The position numbers and the translations under genes were made by a program. From positions 62,001 to 126,000 of the forward strand of contig CAUJEN010000192.1 of assembly GCA_963169765.1 (NCBI GenBank): a DNA stretch of 64,000 nt. Direction: 5' to 3'. Shown here one piece after another: positions 13,764-22,005 of this stretch. A model generated the notes under the pieces. That model was not told where the DNA came from, ran no database searches, and worked only from the letters and a program-made list of their open reading frames with translations. The stretch comes from QWHO01 sp021404945 (lineage in GTDB: Bacteria > Vulcanimicrobiota > Xenobia > Xenobiales > QWHO01). How positions within the stretch are numbered: the stretch's first letter is position 1; each line of letters opens with the position of its first letter.

Positions 13764-16682
13764 TTGTCCGGCTCCCCGGCCCAACCGAATCTAAGGCTGG
13801 CCGAGCGCCTGTTAGCTTGTTCCGAGCTGGCAGGCGTTCCCATTTACCTTCTCAACGGCTCTCCCATCGACGAGGTCTGCAGCCTGCCCGAGTATTGCCA
13901 TCGGGCTCTCCGCTCCTCCGAGCGCGAGAGCTGCCTGAGTTTCCACGATAAGCTGCGCGAGCGAGCCCAGGGACAGCCTGGCCAGCCTTGCCTGGAGATC
14001 TGCCCCCTGGGCGTGGCTTGCTTCGGCTGGAGCTCGGAGAGCCTGGACATCTCCGGAGGTCACACCTCGATAACCGCCCATGCGGAGCTTCCCGTGGTCA
14101 GCCTGGCCAGGTTGGAGGCTGTCGCCAGGCGAGCTGGACAGTTGTTGGAAGAGGACCGGCTGTGCGCCAGCGCTCCGCTCAACGACTTGCTGACAGCCAC
14201 TCTGGATCAAGCAGCTCGTCTGGGGGCTGTCGGCGCCAGCATCCAGCTTCTGGACGGTCCCCAACTCTTACCGATCGACCAGACCCGAGGACGTTTCAGT
14301 ACCCGGGGAAGTCGCGTCTTTGTGCCAATCGGACGACCCAATCGGGTCCGCGGCCTGCTCACCCTGGAATTTAAAGGTGAACCACCCATAGACGGCCTGG
14401 ACGCCCTGGCACACCAGGCCGGGCTTGCCATCGAGAATGCCCAGGCCCTGGTGCAAGAGCAACAACGCTCGCGCGAAGCCACGGCACTGTACCAGGCGGC
14501 TCGAGCGATCGAGCAAGCCCAGGAGCTGTGGGATGTGCTGCAACGCTCCTGCGAGGCCCTGGCCCGGCTTGCCGAGGTCAATCGGTGCCTGATTCTTATC
14601 AGGCATCCGGGCCGCCCCTTCTTCACATTGGAAGCCTCCATGGGCCTCTCCGACGACCAACAGGAGTTCTTCTCCGCTTTCCGGCTTCCCGTCAACCAGC
14701 TATCGGAAGGGAACCGTCTGCGACTGGCCGAGGGAAAGCCCATCCTGTCCGAAGCCAACCCAGGTGAATGCCAGGGTCTGGCTCGACTATTCGCTCTCCT
14801 GCCCAGTGCCAACGCCCTGGTCGTGCCACTTCCCAGTAAAGACGACCTGTTGGGGCTGGTCTTCCTGGATGATTCGCGGGGCAATCATCATTTCTCGCCA
14901 GCCAGCATCCGCCAGGTCATGACGCTGGCGCTGCAAGTTGCCAACGCCATCCAGAGGGCCAGCCTGATCGACCAGTTGCAGGCCAACCTTGGCCCTCTCA
15001 AGGCCCTCTACCAGGTATCAACGGCAATTACCGGCACATTGAGCCTGACCAAGGTGATTCGCCTGATCGTCGACCAGGCAGTCGAGTTGCTCGAGCAGTC
15101 AGCCTGTGGGCTTCTGGTGCTCGACGAGATGGGTGAGAGTTTTCGACTCGAGACCAGCGTGGGACTGCCCTCAGGACTGCTCGACCCGGCTTTGCAGGCC
15201 CGCATGGCCCGTCACGCGGTGGAACGCAAACGCGCTCACTCCTACTATCCGGGTAAGGACCAGGACGGCGAGCACGGTCAGGAGTTCGACCGGGCCTTGA
15301 ACGCGGCCGGGTTCGGTGGAGTGCTCTCGGTGCCTCTGATCGCTCGCAAGAAGATGGTGGGGGTGCTGAACTGCTTCACTCCTCCAGGCATTCGTTTCCG
15401 CCAGCAAGAAGTTCGACTCTTGAGGGGTTTTGCCAATCAGGCCGCGGTGGCGGTCGAGAACGCAAGGCTGCACGGATTGGTGCGCTTCAAAATGGGCGAG
15501 CTAGGAACCCTCTTCGAGGTCAGCAAGGCCGTCACCAGTACCCTCCAGCTTGACCGTGTGCTCCAGGAGATTGTCCGCCACGTGCGCGAGATCTTGCGCG
15601 CCGACGCCTGCTCGCTCATGCTTTTAGAAGGCGAAAGATTGGTGCACAAAACGGCCGAGGGAATGGATCCTGACGTTCAGCGCGAGCCCGTGCGACTGGG
15701 CAGCGGCCCGCTGGGCCTGGCTGCCAAGAACCGCCGTCCCATGCTGCTGCTCGACCGCGAGCCCCATCGAGAGGAATTCCCTGCGGCGGTTCGAGCAGAG
15801 GGGATGGCCACCGTCCTTTCGGTTCCGGTGGAGACACGCGGGCGAGTCGTCGGGCTGATCAATGTTTACTACCGTGAGGTGACCAGCCTGGCCCCGGCCC
15901 AGGTCAACCTGCTGGGCACTCTGGGGAGCCAGGCCGCCGTGGCCATCGAGAACGCCCGCCTCTATGCCGAGAAGGAGCGGGTGGCCGAGCTCTTGCGGGA
16001 CGTGCTGATTCCCCGTGAGCGGCTGGAATTTCCTGGCCTGGCAGTGGGACACCGGTTCATCCCCTCCATGGACCTGTCCGGCGACTACTACGACCTGATC
16101 CCCCTGGGCAGGCACAAATGCGGGCTGGTCATGGCCGACGTCTCAGGCAAGGGTCCCGATGCCGCCATCCAGACCGTCCGGGCCAAGCACATCCTCAAGA
16201 GCTATGCCCTGGCTGGCTACTCTCCGCGCAAGATCCTCAGCCTGCTCAATCACCAGGTTGGCCAGGATCCGGTCACCAGCCGTCAGGTGACCGTTTTCTA
16301 CGCCGAGGCCGATCTGAAGACCCGACGACTGCGCTTTGCCTCAGCCGGGCACGAGCCGCCGATTTTCTGGAGCCCTCACCAGGAGCGTCCGCGTCTTCTC
16401 TACGCCGAAGGGATCCTGATCGGAGCCATTCCGGAAGCCACTTACGAAGACTGCTCCGTCGAGCTTCCCGAGGGGTCCTGGCTCATTCTCTACACCGATG
16501 GCCTGACCGAGGCCCGCAATGAGGTGGGGGACTTCTTCGGGTTGCAAAGAGTCCTGGAGCTTCTTCACAGCCACACCGGAAACTCTCCCCAACGGCTGGT
16601 CAACCGGATCTATGATGAGGTCCGCCGCTTCTCCAACAGCCGACTGTCCGACGACTTTTCTGTCATGGCCATCCGCTTCTAA
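13764..16682 (+). CDS. Multi-GAF PP2C/SpoIIE-type phosphatase with PocR-like N-terminus
   Basis: The 972-residue soluble protein has residues 20-95 Cys-rich (YCHRALRSSERESCLSFHDK, PCLEICPLGVACFG), like the PocR ligand-binding domain. About 150-735 contain three to four GAF domains, each closing with an HQAGLAIENAQ- or NQAAVAVENARL-type helix. The C-terminal ~220 residues are a SpoIIE/RsbU phosphatase (MDLSGDYYDLIPLG, MADVSGKGPDAA, LYTDGLTEARN) with all metal-binding Asp residues. Such enzymes dephosphorylate anti-sigma-antagonists. The start is TTG 13764, 7 nt after GGGAGAGG. No sigma, anti-sigma or antagonist gene is adjacent. Confidence 0.9.
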   Translation: MSGSPAQPNLRLAERLLACSELAGVPIYLLNGSPIDEVCSLPEYCHRALRSSERESCLSFHDKLRERAQGQPGQPCLEICPLGVACFGWSSESLDISGGHTSITAHAELPVVSLARLEAVARRAGQLLEEDRLCASAPLNDLLTATLDQAARLGAVGASIQLLDGPQLLPIDQTRGRFSTRGSRVFVPIGRPNRVRGLLTLEFKGEPPIDGLDALAHQAGLAIENAQALVQEQQRSREATALYQAARAIEQAQELWDVLQRSCEALARLAEVNRCLILIRHPGRPFFTLEASMGLSDDQQEFFSAFRLPVNQLSEGNRLRLAEGKPILSEANPGECQGLARLFALLPSANALVVPLPSKDDLLGLVFLDDSRGNHHFSPASIRQVMTLALQVANAIQRASLIDQLQANLGPLKALYQVSTAITGTLSLTKVIRLIVDQAVELLEQSACGLLVLDEMGESFRLETSVGLPSGLLDPALQARMARHAVERKRAHSYYPGKDQDGEHGQEFDRALNAAGFGGVLSVPLIARKKMVGVLNCFTPPGIRFRQQEVRLLRGFANQAAVAVENARLHGLVRFKMGELGTLFEVSKAVTSTLQLDRVLQEIVRHVREILRADACSLMLLEGERLVHKTAEGMDPDVQREPVRLGSGPLGLAAKNRRPMLLLDREPHREEFPAAVRAEGMATVLSVPVETRGRVVGLINVYYREVTSLAPAQVNLLGTLGSQAAVAIENARLYAEKERVAELLRDVLIPRERLEFPGLAVGHRFIPSMDLSGDYYDLIPLGRHKCGLVMADVSGKGPDAAIQTVRAKHILKSYALAGYSPRKILSLLNHQVGQDPVTSRQVTVFYAEADLKTRRLRFASAGHEPPIFWSPHQERPRLLYAEGILIGAIPEATYEDCSVELPEGSWLILYTDGLTEARNEVGDFFGLQRVLELLHSHTGNSPQRLVNRIYDEVRRFSNSRLSDDFSVMAIRF

Positions 16683-16684
16683 AC

Positions 16685-16757
16685 TTCGTCGCATTGACCT
16701 TGCCAGGCAACTTTTCGAACCGCTCCCAAAGTGTTGTGACACGGGCGATGCGACGAA
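16685..16757. repeat. Structured repeat, family 1, copy 1
   Basis: A perfect 10-bp inverted repeat (TTCGTCGCAT at 16685-16694, ATGCGACGAA at 16748-16757) encloses conserved blocks GAC-TTGCCAGG-AAC and CACGGGCG. It begins 2 nt after the stop codon of the phosphatase gene. The second copy, with the same inner blocks, follows parB at 37558-37633. Confidence 0.65.
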
Positions 16758-16809
16758 TTTCAAGCTGTTGAGGATTCATCGCACTGGCAACTCCCACTCT
16801 CCCCCACTT

Positions 16810-16874
16810 TTACCCACATTTTCCGTTCAAAGTTTATCAAGTTTTCCACTTATTCACACAAATCTTGTGGATAT
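16810..16874. other. Cluster of DnaA-box-like 9-mers
   Basis: Within 65 bp: TTACCCACA (16810-16818), TTTTCCACT (16842-16850), TTATTCACA (16850-16858) and the reverse-strand ATATCCACA (16866-16874), each one or two changes from TTATCCACA. The surrounding spacer (16758-16933) is unusually A+T-rich for this window and has no gene. Confidence 0.45.
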
Positions 16875-16933
16875 CAGAACAGACGGGTGTGTTGGAGTGC
16901 AAGAAAATAGCTCTGTAAAAGGGTCGCTGAGGT

Positions 16934-18028
16934 CTACTCTTCGAGGTCCAGAACGACCGAGGGATCTTCAAACAGATAGCTGTAGTCAAAGCCGAGTTGA
17001 TCGGCCAGAAAGATTCCCTTCTCCATGACCTGGAGAGAGTCGATCCAGATGTCGCAAGAGCCGGTAATGACATCCACGTGAGTGCCGCAGCTCCAGTCCG
17101 CTCCGGTCTGGCTCCCGTAGGGATCTCCGAAGGCGATGTGCACACCGGGCATCTTCTCGTCCTGAAGAAGATTGCCCGTAAACTCAAACACAGCCAGGTT
17201 CGTACCAATTGCGAACTCGCCTACTCGATTCGAATAGCGATGTCGGTGACAATAACCCCAGAATTCACGTTCGAGATCCTTGTTCGCGCAGGTAGCCGCT
17301 TGCAGGTAGCCACCCTGGATATGGAGCACCATGGGCGTGTGATTGATCAGACCATACTTGGGACCGAAATGGTCTCCGATGGTGCCATCCACGACGAACA
17401 CGCCATCCACCGAGCGAGGAGCGGTGAAAATCTCGCCTCCGGGCAGGTTGGACCAGACCTCCTCGATGATACCGCTGGTCTTGCGCCAGGTGCGGTCAGG
17501 GTCGAAAGTTGCCACCAGATCGGTGCCAAAACGGCTCCGGACGATGATCTTGCTGGCCCGACGGGCGTGCTCGAGCAAGCGCTTGCTCACTTCATCCACC
17601 TTGCGGAAATCAGCCCGCATACCCTGGCACATGATGGACTCGGTGATCCCGACCATATGAGCATATCGCAGACCCATGCGTTCGACCGTCCCGACGAACT
17701 GCTGGCGATGGCTCAGTTCATCAGCCATCGGCCGGACGCAGTAGAGCACCACCTCAGAATGCTCCAGGGGCGCCATAAGCGCCTCGCACAATGAGGTCGC
17801 CGGCCGCTCCACGTGGTCTTCCAGAATCTCCAGCCGAATGGGAGACCCCACGCGCCGGCAGGCATCAGCCAGTGCCTGCGCGATAGTCTCCGAGACCCGA
17901 TCAGCCAGGATGTAGACGCGCTGGTGGGATTGGACGGCAAGGCATACCTCGATCGCGTTGCGTGCGCCGGGGACGAGGCGAGAATCATAAGCGGCTTGAA
18001 CCATCATGGGCTGTGCCGAATTGTACAC
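16934..18028 (-). CDS. M29-type aminopeptidase (AmpS/PepS-like)
   Basis: The 364-residue protein resembles the COG2309 leucyl aminopeptidase group: a GEFAIGTN motif, then PGVHIAFGDPYGSQTGADWSCGTHVD, which supplies the Glu, His and Asp metal ligands near the C-terminus. The N-terminal Rossmann-like part (RVYILADRVSETIAQALA) is also typical. Members are cytoplasmic co-catalytic metallo-aminopeptidases, although some homologues act in pathways unrelated to peptide degradation. ATG 18028 or ATG 18007 may serve as the start. It is transcribed alone, with a divergent glycine-rich gene 50 bp upstream. Confidence 0.8.
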   Translation of the reverse strand: MYNSAQPMMVQAAYDSRLVPGARNAIEVCLAVQSHQRVYILADRVSETIAQALADACRRVGSPIRLEILEDHVERPATSLCEALMAPLEHSEVVLYCVRPMADELSHRQQFVGTVERMGLRYAHMVGITESIMCQGMRADFRKVDEVSKRLLEHARRASKIIVRSRFGTDLVATFDPDRTWRKTSGIIEEVWSNLPGGEIFTAPRSVDGVFVVDGTIGDHFGPKYGLINHTPMVLHIQGGYLQAATCANKDLEREFWGYCHRHRYSNRVGEFAIGTNLAVFEFTGNLLQDEKMPGVHIAFGDPYGSQTGADWSCGTHVDVITGSCDIWIDSLQVMEKGIFLADQLGFDYSYLFEDPSVVLDLEE

Positions 18029-18077
18029 ATCTGGTCTATCCTGTAAAGAGGCTTGGCAAAGCTATACTGCAGAAGAC

Positions 18078-18470
18078 ATGATGATCAGCAGCCAGGTACC
18101 CAGCTATGCTCGAAGCCAGGCGTCTATTTCGGCCCCTTCCCCGAAAAGCTCCGGGACAGAGAAAGAAGACCAGTTGACCATCAAGGAAGGCTTCGTGACC
18201 GGGGCAGCCATCGGCGGCGGATTCGGCACCCTGCTGGGCTCAGCGGCCGGGTTCCTGGGGGTGGTGGCAGGGACCACTGTGCTGGGGGCACGCCTTGGAT
18301 CGACCTTCGGGCCCGCAGGCAGTGTGATCGGCGGAGGATTGGGCCTGGCGATCAGCCTGGTCGAGGAGCGCTACCTGCACGTCGGCGCGACCGTCGGAGG
18401 AGTCAGCGGGTTGTTGGCCGGAGGCCTGGTCGGAGGCATTATTGGGGCCGGAGTCGCCCTGTTCGTCTAG
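18078..18470 (+). CDS. Glycine-zipper membrane protein
   Basis: The ~130-residue product has a polar Ser-rich N-terminus of about 45 residues, then three Gly-rich hydrophobic stretches (VTGAAIGGGFGTLLGSAAGF, GSVIGGGLGLAISLV, VSGLLAGGLVGGIIGAGVAL) spaced like glycine-zipper membrane helices. Two adjacent ATG codons (18078, 18081) could start it. No signal peptidase site is obvious. Its 3' half overlaps the tail of the convergent rbfA frame by 231 bp. TATACT at 18063-18068 may be the -10 element. No specific function can be named. Confidence 0.65.
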   Translation: MMISSQVPSYARSQASISAPSPKSSGTEKEDQLTIKEGFVTGAAIGGGFGTLLGSAAGFLGVVAGTTVLGARLGSTFGPAGSVIGGGLGLAISLVEERYLHVGATVGGVSGLLAGGLVGGIIGAGVALFV

Positions 18471-18824
18471 GGCAGGCAATCCCCGAGCCGCCTCGTTAAT
18501 CAGACTGAGCAGGCGGGCGCCCTGCTCCAATGAGGGGTCGTAGGCAAAGCTTACCTGAGGAATCCGTTTCAAGCTTACCTGCCGGTTGATCTCGTGACGA
18601 ATAAAGCCTGAAGCGCGGTTCAGCCCCTCCAGGATCTGCGGACGACGCTCCGGAGCCGCCAGGGTGCTCACCAGGAATTTGGCCGAGCTCAAATCGGGCG
18701 AAACCTTAACCTGCGTAATGCTTACCAGATCGTCACCCAAACCGGGGTCCTTCACCCTGCGCAAGACATCCGCTGCCACCTCGCGCAAAAGATCACTGAC
18801 CCGCTCCATGCGACGTTTACTCAT
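18240..18824 (-). CDS. rbfA: Ribosome-binding factor A with long C-terminal extension
   Basis: Residues 1-120 are a clear RbfA KH-like domain (MSKRRMERVSDLLREVAADV, then FIRHEINRQVSLKRIPQVSF and ARLLSLINEA). RbfA binds the 30S subunit and assists late 16S maturation. Typical proteins are 110-135 residues; this frame runs to 194. The extra ~70 residues (Gln/Ser/Gly-rich) are antisense to the glycine-zipper gene, so they may be a genuine disordered tail, or the normal stop may have been lost. It is the last gene of the rimP-nusA-ylxR-infB operon here. Confidence 0.85.
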   Translation of the reverse strand: MSKRRMERVSDLLREVAADVLRRVKDPGLGDDLVSITQVKVSPDLSSAKFLVSTLAAPERRPQILEGLNRASGFIRHEINRQVSLKRIPQVSFAYDPSLEQGARLLSLINEAARGLPALDEQGDSGPNNASDQASGQQPADSSDGRADVQVALLDQADRQAQSSADHTACGPEGRSKACPQHSGPCHHPQEPGR

Positions 18825-18831
18825 GTTCGAT

Positions 18832-18949
18832 TCAATCTCCCTTGAGGTCGGGTCGCAGACCCGCTGACGTGCTCTCGGGGGCTCCTACTACCCCCACTAC
18901 CCTGATGGTCGATTTGGGCGTGCGGCGTGCCGTAGCCAGAAAAGTCTGA
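18832..18949 (-). other. infB-rbfA spacer with hairpins and a doubtful 46-codon frame
   Basis: Two hairpins are visible: CGGGTC at 18849-18854 with GACCCG at 18858-18863, and a GGGGG/CCCCC stem around 18878-18896. A minus-strand frame starting MVFRRRDAQTFLATARR (about 18972 down to 18832) is open, but its first part is the repeat element described next, so I do not call it a gene. Confidence 0.35.
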
Positions 18950-18997
18950 GCGTCACGCCGCCGGAAAACCATGTCAAGGGGGTTTCCGGTTGCGCTC
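18950..18997 (-). repeat. Palindromic repeat, family 2, copy A, abutting the infB stop
   Basis: Read on the minus strand, GAGCGCAACCGGAAACC follows the infB TAG directly, and GGTTTTCCGGCGGCGTGACGC closes a hairpin about 10 nt later (arms at 18981-18997 and 18961-18970 on the plus strand). The rimP stop codon is followed by the same sequence type at 23530-23576. Confidence 0.6.
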
Positions 18998-21655
18998 CTA
19001 GAGGCTCTCGCGCTCCTTATACTCCTTCTTGAAGGCTTCGACAATGTCGCCCTCTTGCAGGTCAGGGTAGTTCAGCACGGAGAGACCACACTCGTACCCT
19101 TCGGTGACCTCTTTCACGTCGTCCTTAAAGCGTTTGAGCGACTCCAATTTGCCGACGTAAGCGATCACGCCTTCGCGCACGACTCGCACCTCGGCATCGC
19201 GAGTGATCTTTCCTTCGGTGACGTAGCAGCCAGCCACCCGACCCACCTTGGTGATCTTGAAGATCTGACGCACCTCCACTTTGCCGAGCTCGACTTCGGA
19301 GACGTCGGGTGAAAGCAGGCCGGTCATGGCCTTCTTAATATCTTCAATCACGTGGTAAATAACTCGATAGAGGCGGATATCCACCCCTTCCTGATCGGCC
19401 AGGCGCTTGACCGAAGTATCTGGCCGGACGTTGAAACCGATGACAATAGCGTCGGAAGCGCTGGCCAGCATAATATCCGATTCGCTGATGGCGCCCACCG
19501 CCGAGTGGACGATGGTCAGCCGAACCTCGTCGGTGGACAGTTTCTCGAGGGAAGCCCGCAAAGCCTCGACACTCCCGTGGCCTTCAGCCTTCAAGAGCAG
19601 CTTGAGGTCCTTGACTTCGCCTGCCGAAATACCGGCGAACAGATCGTCGAGCGTGGTGCGAGAGCCCGAGTGGATACGTGCGTGGCGACTCTTTTGAGTG
19701 CGAGCCTCGCTGACTTGCTTGGCCATCTTCTCGTCGTCGAGCACCTGCAAAAAGTCGCCCGCGTCAGGCACGTCCGTCAGACCGATAATCTCAGCCGGAA
19801 TGGCCGGGCCGGCACGGCGGATTTTCTCACCGTTCTCGTTGAGCAAACTGCGTACTCGTCCCCACGTGTTGCCAACAACGACCGTATCTCCCACCCGCAG
19901 GGTGCCATTCTGCACCAGGACTGTAGCCACCGGACCCAGACCTTTGTCCAGCCAGGCTTCGATGATGGTTCCCTGACCCTTGCGGCTCGGATTGGCCTTC
20001 AGCTCCCCCATATCGGCCACCAATAAAACCATTTCGAGCAACTCGCTCAGGCCGGTCCTTTTCTTGGCTGATACAGGAATGCAGATCGTGTCGCCGCCCC
20101 AGGCTTCAGTCAGCAGACCGTACTCCGTCAATTGCTGCATTACTTTGTCAGGATTGGCCTGCGGCTTGTCAATCTTGTTCAGAGCCACGATAATGGGTAC
20201 CTTGGCAGCCCGGGCGTGATTGATGGCTTCCACCGTCTGGGGCATAATGCCATCGTCAGCCGCCACCACCAGAATGGCGATGTCAGTAACCTTTGCCCCG
20301 CGCGCCCGCATCTGGGTAAAGGCCTCATGACCAGGCGTGTCGATAAAGGTGATCAGCCGGTCGCGGTGATGAACCGTATAGGCACCGATCTTCTGGGTGA
20401 TCCCACCCGCCTCGGTGGCCGTGACCTCGGTTTCGCGGATGGCATCGAGCAAAGAAGTCTTGCCGTGGTCCACGTGCCCGAGCACTGTCACCACCGGCGG
20501 CCGAGTCTCAAGCAGATCCTGATCCTCGTCTCCAAGCAACGAGACATCCACTTCCTCATCCTGGGCCTGGCCCACCTCAAAGCCGTAAACCTGGGCAATC
20601 TGAGAGGCCTGCTCATACTCCAGTGCCTGATTGATGGTCACCATCTGGCCCTGCTTGATCAGGTATTTGATCAGCTCGCTGGCGGGTACCTCAAGCCGGC
20701 TGGCCAGCTCACCCACAGCGATCATCTCGGGGATCTCAACCGACTTACGCTGGTTGGTCTGAACCGGAGCGGGTCGATTCTTGTAGAACCCTTTGCTCTT
20801 GGGACGTCCACCGCCGCGCTGTCCACCCTGGGGACCGGGCCGGTTGGGCGGTTGCCCGGGCCGACGGGGACGACTGGGCAAAATGTCCCGGGTAACCTGA
20901 CCGCCAGGACGACCAGGGCCCGGTGCCCCGGCAGGCCCACGGCCGGGTGCACTGCTCGGGGGACCGCCCGTAGGAGGCCGACGGGCCTCCATAACCGCCG
21001 TGGGAGCGGCACTCGCAACGGGCTGCGCGACCGGCCGCTTATCCCGATATTCGGCTGCTATCATCTGATCAGGCGGAAGGCGACGCAAGGCATCCTCCTG
21101 AGAAACCGCAGGCGCCATGTCAGGTTCGGCAACTTCGGCCACGCTGACTGCCACCTTGACGGGCTCCTCAACCGGTGGAGGTGGTATGTCAGCAGGCACA
21201 GGCGGGGGCGGAGGCGTCTCCTCGCGCGCCATCATCATCGCCTCGGCTGTCAACTTCTTGGTTTCGGTCGCGCTGGAAACGAGTTCTTCACCGCGCATTT
21301 TGCGCTCCTGGCGGTCGAGCAGAGCGGCTTTCTCCTCAGCGGTGGCGTGGCGGACGATGCGCATAACCCGCACTGGCTGGGCCGGCTTTGTCGGCGCCTG
21401 AGGCGCCTGAGCCCTGGCTTTCTCGGCAGCTTCCTCGCGCGCCCTGGCAGCCGCAGCCTCGGCCGCCTGTCGAACTTGCTCACGCTCCACAAGTGGAGCC
21501 ACAACCTCGCGGATCTTGGCTACCGCGTCGTCAGGAAGACTGCTCGATGCTGTCTTGACCGTAATGCCCATATCCTTGAGCAATTTGATCAACGGCTTGC
21601 TGTCGTTCATCCCGAGTTCTCGGGCCAGCTCGTAAACTCGAATTTTTCCGCTCAT
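18998..21655 (-). CDS. infB: Translation initiation factor IF-2
   Basis: The 885-residue protein has the N-terminal IF2_N motif IRVYELARELGMNDSKPLIKLL. A long Pro/Ala/Gly/Arg-rich linker follows (about 80-300), then a second IF2_N-type segment (ELASRLEVPASELIKYLIKQG). The GTPase domain has VTVLGHVDHGKTS, DTPGHEAF and NKIDK, followed by domains II-IV and a C-terminal IF2-C. It delivers initiator tRNA to the 30S subunit. The ATG overlaps the YlxR stop codon (ATGA), indicating coupling. A palindromic repeat touches its stop codon. Confidence 0.97.
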   Translation of the reverse strand: MSGKIRVYELARELGMNDSKPLIKLLKDMGITVKTASSSLPDDAVAKIREVVAPLVEREQVRQAAEAAAARAREEAAEKARAQAPQAPTKPAQPVRVMRIVRHATAEEKAALLDRQERKMRGEELVSSATETKKLTAEAMMMAREETPPPPPVPADIPPPPVEEPVKVAVSVAEVAEPDMAPAVSQEDALRRLPPDQMIAAEYRDKRPVAQPVASAAPTAVMEARRPPTGGPPSSAPGRGPAGAPGPGRPGGQVTRDILPSRPRRPGQPPNRPGPQGGQRGGGRPKSKGFYKNRPAPVQTNQRKSVEIPEMIAVGELASRLEVPASELIKYLIKQGQMVTINQALEYEQASQIAQVYGFEVGQAQDEEVDVSLLGDEDQDLLETRPPVVTVLGHVDHGKTSLLDAIRETEVTATEAGGITQKIGAYTVHHRDRLITFIDTPGHEAFTQMRARGAKVTDIAILVVAADDGIMPQTVEAINHARAAKVPIIVALNKIDKPQANPDKVMQQLTEYGLLTEAWGGDTICIPVSAKKRTGLSELLEMVLLVADMGELKANPSRKGQGTIIEAWLDKGLGPVATVLVQNGTLRVGDTVVVGNTWGRVRSLLNENGEKIRRAGPAIPAEIIGLTDVPDAGDFLQVLDDEKMAKQVSEARTQKSRHARIHSGSRTTLDDLFAGISAGEVKDLKLLLKAEGHGSVEALRASLEKLSTDEVRLTIVHSAVGAISESDIMLASASDAIVIGFNVRPDTSVKRLADQEGVDIRLYRVIYHVIEDIKKAMTGLLSPDVSEVELGKVEVRQIFKITKVGRVAGCYVTEGKITRDAEVRVVREGVIAYVGKLESLKRFKDDVKEVTEGYECGLSVLNYPDLQEGDIVEAFKKEYKERESL

Positions 21656-22005
21656 CCAACCACGTCCTTAATGCCGGCGGGCTGCTCCAAACAGCACCGC
21701 ATCCACGCAAGATCCTCCCCACTGAACCGATCCAAAAACAACTTGCGCAGGCGCCGCTCCTTCTGTAGACGCTCGAGACATTCGAGCGACCTGCACAGAT
21801 AGAGACCGCGACCCGCCCTTGGTGGTAGCTCGCGATCCAGGCCAAGTTTCGAGCCGGAGGCCTCACGAACAAAGCGAAATAACGCAATCTTTGGACGTAG
21901 AGCCCTGCACACCACGCACATTCGCAAAGGGATGTGCTCCGGCCTGTCGCTCAACCGATGGATAAGGCCCGGCAGCCTCTCCGCGAGTATGAAACCAAAC
22001 GGCAA
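21652..22005 (-). CDS. ylxR: YlxR/RnpM-family RNA-binding protein
   Basis: The core HIPLRMCVVCRALRPKIALFRFVR followed by PPRAGRGLYLCRSLECL is the YlxR signature. It lies between nusA and infB, as in most bacteria. In Bacillus this family member (RnpM) modulates RNase P, which is interesting because rnpA and rnpB are both in this window. The frame opens at TTG 22005, immediately after the nusA stop, but the family normally begins closer to the IPLR motif, so a start near TTG 21954 is also possible. The 3' end overlaps infB by 4 bp. Confidence 0.88.
   Translation of the reverse strand: MPFGFILAERLPGLIHRLSDRPEHIPLRMCVVCRALRPKIALFRFVREASGSKLGLDRELPPRAGRGLYLCRSLECLERLQKERRLRKLFLDRFSGEDLAWMRCCLEQPAGIKDVVG

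Noticed and set aside
18832..18972. 46-codon gene between infB and rbfA
   Set aside because: Its first codons are the palindromic repeat that also occurs after rimP, and there is no convincing ribosome-binding site.
20132..21802. 556-codon open frame antisense to infB
   Set aside because: It covers the conserved IF-2 gene on the other strand, with low-complexity Arg/Gly/His composition; a shadow frame.
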